64,000 nucleotides of DNA from Photobacterium kishitanii (GCF_003026355.1 NZ_PYON01000001.1:372001-436000), one strand, 5' to 3'; numbered from the stretch's first letter, positions 25,207 to 33,723 are shown. The notes: generated by a model from the letters alone, not told the origin. Translations and numbers: made by a program.

Positions 25207-27813
25207 ATGAAAATAAAACCTCTATTATTATCAATAATTACTGCGCTATCATTTAATGCTTATGCATATAATGACACCCAATCATACCCAATAGAACATA
25301 ACGCAAATTCTATATCCAGCTCACAATCAACTATTAATTATATTGCTCATCATTTGTTAATTAACGTGAATGTTAAACAAAACTTTAATGAAAAAACAAA
25401 AGAAAAAAAACAGCTCGTTGATATAATATTAAAAAATAATGGGGATAAACCTATCCCGATTAGTGACTGGTCTATTTATTTTGGAATAAGACGAGATATT
25501 CAAGATACCGTCAATGATGGATTCATTATAAAACAACAGCTTGGTGACATGAAAACCTTAACCCCGATAGCAAACAGTAAACCTATTAAAGCGGGTGAAT
25601 CTCGTGTAATTACACTGAGTAGTAATTATTTTATTATTTCTAATTCAGCTATTTTACCTAACTGGTATGTTAGCTCAAGTAAAACAAAACCCATTATTAT
25701 TGATAGCACCAAATTTGACGACCCAATTTTTGTTAAACCGTTCACATCAAACATTCAATTAAAACGTTCACCACAAGATATTATTCCTTTAGCTACTCCT
25801 AAGACTCGATTTGAGCAATATAAAACAAATTCAGATCAAAACTTAAATGACTTTGCAATCACACCAACACCTAAATCTATTATCCCCCAGCAAGGAAAGA
25901 CAACTATTGATAATAGTTGGTCTATTGTATATACAGAAAAAAATAAACCTCAAGCACTTGCATTGTATAATGCGTTACGTCATGAACTATCAACCACTAA
26001 TACTCCAACGTTAACTAATGCAGCAATAGCACCTCAAACTAAAGTAATTCGATTAATTGATCATGACGTTGGAAAAGAAGCCTACACACTTAATATCAAT
26101 AATAATCATATCGATTTAACAGGCAAAGATGCTGGCTTATTTTATGCCCAAAAAAGTTTGCTTAGTCTAATAAAACAACATGGTAAAACATTACCCAATG
26201 TTGTAATTAATGATAAACCCAGAAAGCCATACCGTGGTTTTCTATTAGAAGTTGCACGTAATTTCTATACTAAAGACACCATTTTTCGATTACTTGATCA
26301 AATGTCGACATACAAAATGAATGTCCTCCATTTACATTTTTCTGATGACGAAAGTTGGCGTCTTGAAATACCCACTCTTCCAGAGCTCACAGAGTTTGGT
26401 GCAACGCAATGTCATGATATATCAGAAACTAAATGTTTAATGCCCGTACTAGGCGCTGGCCCTGATAAAAAAACGCAATATTATAGCGTGGAAGATTATA
26501 AAGACATATTGAGATACGCTAATGAGCGTCATATTACAGTCATTCCTGAATTTGACATGCCAGGCCATGCACGTGCTGCTATTTATGCAATGGAGTCACG
26601 TTATCGAAAATTGAAAGCAGAGGGTAAAATAAACCAAGCACAACAATATCGCCTTTTAGATCCGTTAGATACCACTCAATATAAGTCTGTTCAACTATAT
26701 TCAAATAACGCCATTAATGTTTGTTTAGATTCAACGTACAATTTTGTTGATACTTTGCTTACCCAAATGCAAAAAATTCATGCTGATATTCAGCCGCTCA
26801 AAACTATTCATTTAGGCGGCGATGAAATAGCTGGTGCTTGGGTTAACTCCCCTGCATGTAAGAAACTCATATCAGACAACAAACACCTTAACTCAACCGA
26901 ACAACTTGGCGAGTATTTTTTCAATAAGGTTACTCAAATATCAACCCAGCATAAACTTGAATTACATGCCTACGGTGATGCTTTCGATCATAAAAACCAG
27001 ACGATAAAAATCAAAGGCAACCTTGTAGCGCAAGTCTGGAATAGTATATGGGAATGGCAATCAGGTGGGCGAGCAAATCGGCTTGTTAATGCCGGATACG
27101 ATGTCATATTAAGTAACGCACCTTATTTATATTTAGATCAGCCACAAGAAGCCTCACCACAAGAACGGGGCAACCCTTGGGCGACTCGGTTTATTAATAC
27201 CGAAAAAGTATTTAGTTTCACGCCAACAGATGTTTATAAGAATATTGATATATTCCAAAATGGTACAAAAATCACCAATGAAGACATTACTAATGGCTCT
27301 CTTGGCTCGTTACCACCAATAAAGCCAGCAGCAGCAAAACATATTTTAGGTATTGAAGCGGCAGTCTTTGGTGAAACTATCCGCACAGATGAGCAATTAG
27401 AATATATGATTTACCCTCGCCTGATTGCGGTAGCTGAACGTGCTTGGCATGAAGATAATTGGGAAAAAATTGAAAATAAGGCGCAACGCAATAAAGCAAA
27501 GCACACCGCTTGGGAGGAGTTTGCTAATCGCTTAGGTAAAAAAGAACTGTTACTAATGGATAACTATCATAACCATGGAAATAGCATTCACTACCGATTG
27601 CCCATGGTCGGCGCTAAAGTGGTTAACGGTAAACTCATTGCAAATACTGAATATCCGGCGGTAAAAATCCAGTATTCAATGGACAACGGCAGCCACTGGC
27701 TTGACTATTCAACCCCCGTAAAAATCTCCCATGATAAAAAAGTCTTACTGCGTACATCTTCAAGCAACAATCGTTATAGTCGAGTCACACAACTCGATAT
27801 AGGCCAAGAATAA
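25207..27813 (+). CDS. Family 20 beta-N-acetylhexosaminidase (chitobiase)
   Basis: Exported enzyme that releases GlcNAc from chitin oligosaccharides. Signal peptide to about residue 20 (NAYA-YND); an N-terminal carbohydrate-binding-like CHB_HEX domain (about 35-185); a GH20 N-terminal domain (about 205-335); then the catalytic barrel starting KPYRGFLLEVARNFY, with the catalytic Asp539-Glu540 pair in HLGGDE. C-terminal Ig-like domain in the last 80 residues. The 868-residue length agrees with chitobiases. No lipobox, so periplasmic or secreted. The gene is more AT-rich than the hydrogenase genes. Chitin use is typical of Vibrionaceae. Confidence 0.92.
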   Translation: MKIKPLLLSIITALSFNAYAYNDTQSYPIEHNANSISSSQSTINYIAHHLLINVNVKQNFNEKTKEKKQLVDIILKNNGDKPIPISDWSIYFGIRRDIQDTVNDGFIIKQQLGDMKTLTPIANSKPIKAGESRVITLSSNYFIISNSAILPNWYVSSSKTKPIIIDSTKFDDPIFVKPFTSNIQLKRSPQDIIPLATPKTRFEQYKTNSDQNLNDFAITPTPKSIIPQQGKTTIDNSWSIVYTEKNKPQALALYNALRHELSTTNTPTLTNAAIAPQTKVIRLIDHDVGKEAYTLNINNNHIDLTGKDAGLFYAQKSLLSLIKQHGKTLPNVVINDKPRKPYRGFLLEVARNFYTKDTIFRLLDQMSTYKMNVLHLHFSDDESWRLEIPTLPELTEFGATQCHDISETKCLMPVLGAGPDKKTQYYSVEDYKDILRYANERHITVIPEFDMPGHARAAIYAMESRYRKLKAEGKINQAQQYRLLDPLDTTQYKSVQLYSNNAINVCLDSTYNFVDTLLTQMQKIHADIQPLKTIHLGGDEIAGAWVNSPACKKLISDNKHLNSTEQLGEYFFNKVTQISTQHKLELHAYGDAFDHKNQTIKIKGNLVAQVWNSIWEWQSGGRANRLVNAGYDVILSNAPYLYLDQPQEASPQERGNPWATRFINTEKVFSFTPTDVYKNIDIFQNGTKITNEDITNGSLGSLPPIKPAAAKHILGIEAAVFGETIRTDEQLEYMIYPRLIAVAERAWHEDNWEKIENKAQRNKAKHTAWEEFANRLGKKELLLMDNYHNHGNSIHYRLPMVGAKVVNGKLIANTEYPAVKIQYSMDNGSHWLDYSTPVKISHDKKVLLRTSSSNNRYSRVTQLDIGQE

Positions 27814-27829
27814 CAATCATTAAATGATA

Positions 27830-27864
27830 ATAGCTCCATACATTTAAGGTAATGGAGCTATTTT
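27830..27864 (+). terminator. Terminator after hexosaminidase gene
   Basis: ATAGCTCCAT (27830-27839) pairs with ATGGAGCTAT (27852-27861), 12-nt loop, then TTTA. Confidence 0.7.
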
Positions 27865-28019
27865 ATATATAAGCCTTACTATTGTTATTACTGCTGGAAG
27901 CAATACCTCATAACTTGTAGCTGTAACAAAACATTCAATAATTACCACACATACATTCCTATTAGGTTGATAGCCTGCGGTTTCCATCATCCGCAATCAA
28001 CCTAGAGAAGCCCGTTTGC

Positions 28020-28931
28020 ATGACCCATTTCGCGATTCTACTCGTTATATTTTCATCACTTCTGCATGCTGGCTGGAATATTTTAGGTAAGAAAAATACG
28101 GGCTCAAGCTTGGCATTTGCTCTTGCCGCCAGCAGTACAATCTCACTGCTGCTGTTGCCCTATCTCATTTGGTTTTTATCGACTATCGGCATCAATAGCC
28201 TTCCCGCTAATTTCTGGTATCTCGCTATATTAACGGGTATCGCTCAAACGGTTTATATCATGGCATTGGTCACTGCCTATCAATATGCAGATATCGGGGT
28301 TATTTACCCGATAATAAGAGCACTCCCGGTATTGATGGTCGCGATTGCAACAACCCTACTCGGTCAACCATCAACGTGGTTACAATGGCTTGGGTTTGGA
28401 TTAATCACTATTGGCTGTGTTGTTATTCCATTGCAGCGCTTTAATCAATTCAATATCAGGGCTTATTTCAATAAAGGGATGTTTTGGTCACTGATCGCTG
28501 CCCTTGGAACAACGGCTTATTCGGTTATTGATAAATCAGCCCTGACGATTATTACTCACATCGCCGATCCTATTTTAGCCAATCAATACAGCGCGCTATT
28601 TTATTTAGGGATCCAATTTATGATGATGCTGCCGCCACTACTGGTTTGCTGCTGTTATAACCGCAATCTTGAACCCATTATTCAAGCATGGCAGATTAAA
28701 TACAGTGCCGGCCTCGCTGGAATTATTATGGGTATTACCTATTGCTTAGTGCTACTCGCGATGACAACCACCGCCAATGTCAGCATGGTAGTCGCCTTAC
28801 GCCAGATCAGTATTGTTTTTGGGCTGATTATGGGGGTGCTGTTTTTAGGTGAGAAATGGTATTTAACCCGCACAATTGGCGTAAGTCTTATCCTTTTAGG
28901 GCTTATAGCGTCATTGGGGTTAAGGGCTTAA
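28020..28931 (+). CDS. EamA/DMT-family membrane transporter
   Basis: A 303-residue inner-membrane protein with about ten hydrophobic helices arranged as two EamA repeats (first repeat about 1-135, second about 150-300). Such proteins export or import small metabolites; substrate cannot be read from sequence. It has its own upstream region and a downstream terminator, and no clear partner gene. Position before the accessory island marks the last core-like gene on this side. Confidence 0.83.
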   Translation: MTHFAILLVIFSSLLHAGWNILGKKNTGSSLAFALAASSTISLLLLPYLIWFLSTIGINSLPANFWYLAILTGIAQTVYIMALVTAYQYADIGVIYPIIRALPVLMVAIATTLLGQPSTWLQWLGFGLITIGCVVIPLQRFNQFNIRAYFNKGMFWSLIAALGTTAYSVIDKSALTIITHIADPILANQYSALFYLGIQFMMMLPPLLVCCCYNRNLEPIIQAWQIKYSAGLAGIIMGITYCLVLLAMTTTANVSMVVALRQISIVFGLIMGVLFLGEKWYLTRTIGVSLILLGLIASLGLRA

Positions 28932-28963
28932 AAATGGAAAAATGAATACTTTTTAATGTGAAA

Positions 28964-28995
28964 CCCCATTGCAGTATAGCTATGGGGCTTTTTAT
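28964..28995 (+). terminator. Terminator after EamA gene
   Basis: CCCCAT (28965-28970) pairs with ATGGGG (28983-28988), 12-nt loop, followed by CTTTTTATT. Confidence 0.7.
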
Positions 28996-29005
28996 TATTA
29001 AGATC

Positions 29006-29140
29006 TAGCCGAAATGCATTTTACGATGACAATTGGGGCATATTGCTTGCACATTATCAAGTGAGTCCTGATCACCTTGAGACAATTTGATTTGTCTTAA
29101 ATAGAAAAAAATAAGGCACTCGCCATGTGAAATTTTATTT
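29006..29140 (-). pseudogene. Remnant of an HNH endonuclease C-terminus
   Basis: On the minus strand a 44-codon open stretch ends at TAG (29006-29008). Its last 26 residues include LSQGDQDSLDNVQAICPNCH followed by RKMHFG, a recognisable HNH-nuclease end (the LDN-x-Q-x-ICPNCH zinc-binding half). The upstream part is bounded by a stop codon at about 29141 and lacks the first His motif and any start codon with a ribosome-binding site, so it is a decayed fragment. It lies just outside the SIR2-like gene, which fits past gain and loss of nuclease genes at this site. Confidence 0.7.
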
Positions 29141-29215
29141 CATCTATTTTTTTAATACAATATACTGCATATCGATTTTTTGCTACCATCCAGGCCATAA
29201 TCGGAGTAGTATAAA

Positions 29216-30253
29216 ATGACGAAAAAGTTATATTTAGTTTTAGGGAATGGTTTTTCTATAGATTTACTTTCTCATATTGGTAAAAAAGATATTATCGATG
29301 TTGTTAATTTATTTCGTTATGGTGCAGATGTAACGTGGCCATGTAATGATATGGCTGGATTTTTATCTTATCGTCATTGTCCTAATTTATGGAATTTAGG
29401 TGCTAGGCCTAATATGTCTCCAGAAGAAGCAATGGACTTGGTCGAAAGGGTTATTACTTGTGCTAATGTTTTTGCACTTAGAAAAAAAAATGTGCCACAC
29501 GGACTAGAAAATAACACAAATAAAATTTATGTTGATGCTTATCATGAGTTAGCTCTTTATCTACGCTCTCTTTTTACATTTTATAATTCTAAAGTTGAAC
29601 GTATTCTTAGTGATAATTTCGATTGGCCTTGGGCTAAGTTTATAGAATTTGCAAATAAAAGTGATGAATATTCTGAAATTAACATTGTCACATATAATTA
29701 TGATATTTGGTTAGAAAGGATCCTTCTAGAATTAGAAATACCATTTAGTGTTCCAGGATTAAAAGGTGGTGACGTCGACGGGGCAAAAATAAATATATAT
29801 AAACCACATGGCTCTATTAGTTTTTATCATAAAACACAACAGGAATCTGATTATAATATACCTTATGGTCGCGATATATTTCCTGATGCTAGCACTAATC
29901 ATTTTAACCTAAATCATAATATTGTACTTAGTCGTTGCTTAGTTAATGCGATGATTCCTCCTGCTGGTGATTCTACTAGAATGGCAAATACATGGTCAGG
30001 CCAAACTAGTCAAAATGTTATTCTTGAAGCTGGAGAACTTACTGCTAATGACGAGTTAATGATATGTGGTATATCTTATTGGCATGTAGATCGTGCTGAG
30101 TTAGATAATATATTAGTTAATGTTGATCCTCTTGTTAATGTTTATATGTTTAATCCAAATCCAAATAAATCGTTAAATGCCGTTCTTACTAGTATGTTTA
30201 GTAACTATGTATACCATACTAGTTCTTTTTCTCTTAAAGGAAGATATGAATAA
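29216..30253 (+). CDS. SIR2-like (putative NADase) protein of a defence pair
   Basis: A 345-residue protein with the sequence marks of the bacterial SIR2-like fold: LVLGNGFS at 7-14 (nucleotide-binding glycines), IVTYNYD at 157-163 (the conserved Asn161/Asp163), KPHGS at 196-200 (candidate catalytic His198), and a C-terminal CGISYWHVD (284-292) followed by a strand ending in FNPNP. In antiphage systems this fold degrades NAD+; that activity here is inference. It has no signal peptide or membrane helix. A good GGAG site lies nine bases before the ATG. The stop overlaps the start of the DUF262 gene by one base (TAATG), so the two are translationally coupled. Very AT-rich codon use compared with neighbours suggests horizontal transfer. 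Confidence 0.75.
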   Translation: MTKKLYLVLGNGFSIDLLSHIGKKDIIDVVNLFRYGADVTWPCNDMAGFLSYRHCPNLWNLGARPNMSPEEAMDLVERVITCANVFALRKKNVPHGLENNTNKIYVDAYHELALYLRSLFTFYNSKVERILSDNFDWPWAKFIEFANKSDEYSEINIVTYNYDIWLERILLELEIPFSVPGLKGGDVDGAKINIYKPHGSISFYHKTQQESDYNIPYGRDIFPDASTNHFNLNHNIVLSRCLVNAMIPPAGDSTRMANTWSGQTSQNVILEAGELTANDELMICGISYWHVDRAELDNILVNVDPLVNVYMFNPNPNKSLNAVLTSMFSNYVYHTSSFSLKGRYE

Positions 30254-31296
30254 TGTTTATATTAAGCAGAGAATCAAATACTATCTCATTAGCTAATTTT
30301 TGGGAAAATGAACAATTAAACAAATATAACTATAGCCCTGGTTATCAACGCGATAGTGTATGGTCAGAAGAGAAACAGTCATTTCTTATTGATAGCATAC
30401 TTAAAAATATACCAATCCCCCCTATTTTCTTGCATCAGATAATTGATGATAAGACAGGGAAAACAAAATATGCAGTTATAGATGGTAAACAACGTTTAAC
30501 ATCTATTATAAGGTTTATTAAAGGTGAGATTGGAAGTGTTTCTGAAGATGAAAATTCACCACTTTATGATGAAAGAATCTCAGGTATTAAATTTTCAGAT
30601 TTAAAAAAAGAAGAGAATGAAGATTTAAGGAGATTTTTTTGGCGTTATTCTATTCCTATTGAATATGTTGATTCCTCAGATAAAGCTATAATTGATGCTA
30701 TTTTTGACCGTTTAAATAGAAATGGAGAACCTCTTACCGGACAAGAACTGCGTAGAGCTGGTTTTTATGGAACAGACTTACTTAACACTATTGAATCTAT
30801 AGCAAGTAATTCAATTTTTTGGAAGAAAAGGCTTAAAAATGTTGACATAAAACGAATGGAAGATAGAGAGTTTATATCAGAAATTTTATTCTATATGTTA
30901 GAGGATAATTATTTAAACTCAGATCAAAGCGTTCTTGAGCTATTATATTCTAAGTATTCAAAGAGTAATTTAATTATTGATTGGCATGAAGTTCGTTATA
31001 ACTTTGATAAATATACCCAAGTAATGTCTGATCTTGATTTAAATTATTCAGGATTTAAAATATCAGGAGTATCTCATCTTTATGCTATTTGGTGTTTATC
31101 TATTTATCTCTATGAGAATGAAATTGATCCTGTGTTGGTTAGAATTAAATTAAATGAGTTTTATTCATTATTACGAACAGAACCAGACTCTTTAGATGAT
31201 GTGAGCCAATATAAAAATAGCATGTCATCAGGAACTAAAGGTAGAGCTCAACGTCGAAGAAGAGTGCAATCTCTTATTAATTATATCAGCCAATAA
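30253..31296 (+). CDS. DUF262 (ParB-like) protein coupled to SIR2-like gene
   Basis: A 347-residue protein whose N-terminal 110 residues are a DUF262 domain, the ParB/sulfiredoxin-like fold also found in GmrS and SspE: YSPGYQRDSVWSEEKQ (27-42) and VIDGKQRLTS (75-84, with the D-G-x-Q-R motif). The rest is helical and ends in a basic segment (KGRAQRRRRVQ). There is no DUF1524 HNH nuclease half, which distinguishes it from GmrSD-type type IV restriction enzymes. Start overlaps the SIR2-like stop; AAAGGAAG precedes it. The DUF262 domain may sense nucleotides or modified DNA and the SIR2-like partner may be the effector; this division of labour is inference. Confidence 0.78.
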   Translation: MFILSRESNTISLANFWENEQLNKYNYSPGYQRDSVWSEEKQSFLIDSILKNIPIPPIFLHQIIDDKTGKTKYAVIDGKQRLTSIIRFIKGEIGSVSEDENSPLYDERISGIKFSDLKKEENEDLRRFFWRYSIPIEYVDSSDKAIIDAIFDRLNRNGEPLTGQELRRAGFYGTDLLNTIESIASNSIFWKKRLKNVDIKRMEDREFISEILFYMLEDNYLNSDQSVLELLYSKYSKSNLIIDWHEVRYNFDKYTQVMSDLDLNYSGFKISGVSHLYAIWCLSIYLYENEIDPVLVRIKLNEFYSLLRTEPDSLDDVSQYKNSMSSGTKGRAQRRRRVQSLINYISQ

Positions 31297-31315
31297 AAAT
31301 ACAATCTTCATATTT

Positions 31316-31349
31316 AGCTATCATCTATAATATAAAACAGATGATAGCT
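31316..31349 (+). other. Hairpin after DUF262 gene
   Basis: AGCTATCATCT (31316-31326) pairs with AGATGATAGCT (31339-31349), 12-nt loop. Only a short T-run follows; a weak terminator separating the SIR2-DUF262 unit from the restriction-modification genes. Confidence 0.55.
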
Positions 31350-31373
31350 GTTTCAACGAGAGGCTTCTATCCT

Positions 31374-31401
31374 TTGTATTGTATGTACATACAGTGTAAA
31401 A
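31374..31401 (+). promoter_or_regulatory. Methyltransferase promoter with LexA-like palindrome
   Basis: A possible -35 (TTGTAT, 31374-31379) and -10 (TAAAAT, about 31396-31401) flank the perfect palindrome TGTATGTACATACA (31380-31393). The 20 bases from 31377 match the E. coli LexA consensus at 16 positions, with core TTGT-N8-ACAG instead of CTGT-N8-ACAG. An operator between -35 and -10 would repress. It could equally be a site for another regulator. Confidence 0.5.
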
Positions 31402-31434
31402 TCCGCCCTCTTCTGATTTTAAACAAGGTTTTCC

Positions 31435-32562
31435 ATGGCTAGCATTTTTTCATTTTTCACCGGTTCTGGTTTTCTTGATCTCGGGTTTGAAAAGGCCGGA
31501 TTTCATATTGCTGCTGTTAATGAGTTTCATGGGCCATTTTTAAATGCCTATAAACATTCAAGAAAAGTCATGGAGCTACCAGAGCCAAAGTTTGGTCATT
31601 ATCACTGTAGTGTAGAGGAATTTGTTGGCGATGGTTCAAATGTGACCATAATTGCAGACCAAATAAACTCATTACAATCTAACGGTGAATTAGTCGGATT
31701 TATTGGTGGTCCGCCATGTCCTGATTTTTCAGTAGGTGGAAAAAACAAAGGTCAAGAAGGTGAAAATGGCCGATTATCAAGTACTTATGTTGATGCAATT
31801 ATTCAACACCAACCAGATTTCTTCTTATTTGAAAATGTAAAAGGGTTATGGCGAACTAAACGTCACCGTGAGTTCTATGAAACACTTAAAGCAGATCTAC
31901 GTACTGCTGGCTATGTAATTACAGATCACCTAATCAATTGTATTCAATATGGAGCTCCCCAAGATCGAGATCGTATTTTAATGTTTGGGATAAAGGTTAA
32001 CCATATTTCACAACATATCGATCAAGAATCCTTAGATGCAATGTTAATTCCTGAAGAATTATTTAATTGGGAATCTCATATGAAGTTTTCACGAGATGAG
32101 TCATTAAAGCAACCATCATGGCCTACTACTGCTGTTTTTGCTGAAGATATGACAACTCTCGCACCTGAAAATATTATAAAAGAATTAACTATTCAGCATT
32201 GGTTTGATAAGAATAATGTTTTAAATCATCCAAACGCTAACGCATTTTTTACACCTAAGTCGGATAAATTTAAGATTGTTGCTGAAGGCGATACAAGCAA
32301 GAAATCATTTAAAAGATTGCATCGTTGGCGTTATTCACCTACTGCTGCTTATGGTAATAATGAGGTTCATTTACACCCTTATAAGGCTCGACGATTGAGT
32401 GCAGCAGAGGCACTTGCGATTCAATCATTACCAGCAAAATTTGAATTACCACCAACAATGACATTGAGCGATAAATTTAAAACTATCGGTAATGGTGTTC
32501 CATTTGTCGCTGCTTTAGGTATTGCTAATACAATTAATGATTTTATATACAAAATCAAATAA
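31435..32562 (+). CDS. Type II DNA cytosine-5 methyltransferase
   Basis: A 375-residue C5-methyltransferase. Motif I FSFFTGSGFLDLGFEKAGF at 6-23, motif IV GGPPCPDFSVGG with catalytic Cys95, motif VI FENV (Glu133), motif VIII YGAPQDRDRI, and the late motifs (RLSAAEALAIQSLP, IGNGVPF). A variable target-recognition region lies between about 200 and 300. It is the modification half of the system whose endonuclease follows after 54 bases. The recognition site cannot be read directly, but the partner enzyme suggests a CCGG-centred site. AAGG precedes the ATG. Confidence 0.93.
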   Translation: MASIFSFFTGSGFLDLGFEKAGFHIAAVNEFHGPFLNAYKHSRKVMELPEPKFGHYHCSVEEFVGDGSNVTIIADQINSLQSNGELVGFIGGPPCPDFSVGGKNKGQEGENGRLSSTYVDAIIQHQPDFFLFENVKGLWRTKRHREFYETLKADLRTAGYVITDHLINCIQYGAPQDRDRILMFGIKVNHISQHIDQESLDAMLIPEELFNWESHMKFSRDESLKQPSWPTTAVFAEDMTTLAPENIIKELTIQHWFDKNNVLNHPNANAFFTPKSDKFKIVAEGDTSKKSFKRLHRWRYSPTAAYGNNEVHLHPYKARRLSAAEALAIQSLPAKFELPPTMTLSDKFKTIGNGVPFVAALGIANTINDFIYKIK

Positions 32563-32581
32563 CTAACAGATCAATTAAGAT

Positions 32582-32618
32582 ACAATGTAGGCTCTTGTTT
32601 TTATTGAGTCCACATTGT
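32582..32618 (+). promoter_or_regulatory. RNA hairpin covering the endonuclease start codon
   Basis: ACAATGT-A-GG-CTC (32582-32594) pairs with GAG-T-CC-ACATTGT (32606-32618), 12 pairs with two single-base bulges and an 11-nt loop. The right arm contains the only purine-rich site and the first two bases of the GTG start codon (32617-32619), so folding would block translation of the restriction endonuclease. Confidence 0.5.
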
Positions 32619-33462
32619 GTCTGATATTATTACTTATGACTGTAACAATAAACCAGTCATCAAAGTTGTTGAAAGCTTCAATCATGTCATTAATTCTGTT
32701 CCTGAAAATGAATGGAATTATAAAGATTCACTGAACCTATTACAAAATACTCTTCTTGCAGAAAACAACTCTATCAAGAGCGGTGCTTTTTCAAATGTTC
32801 GAGGAACTTGGTTTGAGTGGATGGTATCAATTGACAGCTATAACCACTGGGCTGAAAATAATCATAATTTATTACTATTAAATTTACCAAATATTAGTCG
32901 ATTTGATTCAGCATCTCTTTATTTACCAGAAATACATGGTTTTGTTTTAGATTTACGAAGTAAACTTGAAAGCGCTCTTGATATTCAAATGATCTCTTCT
33001 AACCCAGATTATGTGATCATTGATACAACTCGTTTAGGTCAGTATTTTAAACGAGAAAAAATCACTTCTGTAACAAGAGAGTCTCTTGAATCTCTAGATA
33101 ATCTATATAAAAACATCATAAACAAATGTGAACTAGATGATATTGTAGGCTATTTTTCACTAAAAACATCACTCCGCCCTGATCGTCGACTTCAAATAGC
33201 TCACGAAGGTAGCTTAACAAAAGCAATCTATGTCCATCTTCAAACACGAAGTTGGTTAATGGATCCTCGTGGCATAAAATATTTTGGTGGCGCACTAGAG
33301 ATGTCAGCAGCAGATATTCGAGGTCTAAAAACTGTAGCGACTCACTCAATTACAACAGTTATGTCTAAACCAGAGCGAGCCGTTGATGAAGTATTTACGA
33401 TAAGTAACCGTACTCAGCTTAGTAATGCTATTGCTTTGATGCAATCCAATATAAACATATAA
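32617..33462 (+). CDS. Type II restriction endonuclease, Cfr10I/Bse634I-like
   Basis: A 281-residue protein after the methyltransferase. The active-site layout matches the Cfr10I/Bse634I group: Asp131 in NPDYVIID, Ser181-x-Lys183 in SLKTSLRPDRR, and Glu197 in AHEG, with the Lys-Glu spacing of 14 residues seen in Cfr10I (Lys190/Glu204 as I recall). These enzymes recognise sites with a central CCGG (RCCGGY for Cfr10I), so a related specificity is predicted. Length is similar to Cfr10I (285). GTG start with a weak ribosome-binding site inside a hairpin; low or delayed translation relative to the methyltransferase is likely. AT-rich, foreign-looking codon use. Confidence 0.8.
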   Translation: MSDIITYDCNNKPVIKVVESFNHVINSVPENEWNYKDSLNLLQNTLLAENNSIKSGAFSNVRGTWFEWMVSIDSYNHWAENNHNLLLLNLPNISRFDSASLYLPEIHGFVLDLRSKLESALDIQMISSNPDYVIIDTTRLGQYFKREKITSVTRESLESLDNLYKNIINKCELDDIVGYFSLKTSLRPDRRLQIAHEGSLTKAIYVHLQTRSWLMDPRGIKYFGGALEMSAADIRGLKTVATHSITTVMSKPERAVDEVFTISNRTQLSNAIALMQSNINI

Positions 33463-33515
33463 TATATTAAATAAACAATTTAATATCCTTACTGACCACA
33501 TGTCCTGATTATTAT

Positions 33516-33664
33516 CCGTCATCTAGGAAGTCAAGGAACGAAGGCCATCCGTGATCTATTTACAGCGTGTTGAGCATTACATACACCAGCTAAAATACTA
33601 ACTCCACAACGCGCGGACAGTAGATTCCCTATCTCGTTCGTAACCTCACTGTAGGGAATGACGG
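33516..33664. repeat. 149-bp repeat-like element at the island edge
   Basis: Bounded by CCGTCAT (33516-33522) and its inverse ATGACGG (33658-33664). Interior segments (CTCGTTCGTAACCTCACTGT, AGGGAATGACGG) look like the dispersed intergenic repeats of Photobacterium-type genomes, which I infer from appearance; no second copy was found in the window. No reading frame of note. It fills most of the gap between the endonuclease and the hyp operon. Confidence 0.45.
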
Positions 33665-33668
33665 GTTA

Positions 33669-33708
33669 AAAAAAGGCCATACCTGCGTTAACAGGTATGG
33701 CCTTTTTT
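33669..33708. terminator. Bidirectional terminator after hypA
   Basis: Perfect 17-bp stem (33669-33685 with 33692-33708), GC-rich core GGCCATACCTG, 6-nt loop, A-run and T-run flanks. Ends the minus-strand hyp operon and any plus-strand transcript leaving the island. Confidence 0.92.
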
Positions 33709-33723
33709 AGCGGTAGTCGCTGT

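Noticed and set aside
29216..30253. Thoeris ThsA or a SIR2-HerA component
   Set aside because: There is no SLOG domain, TIR partner or HerA-type ATPase next to it; the partner is a DUF262 protein.
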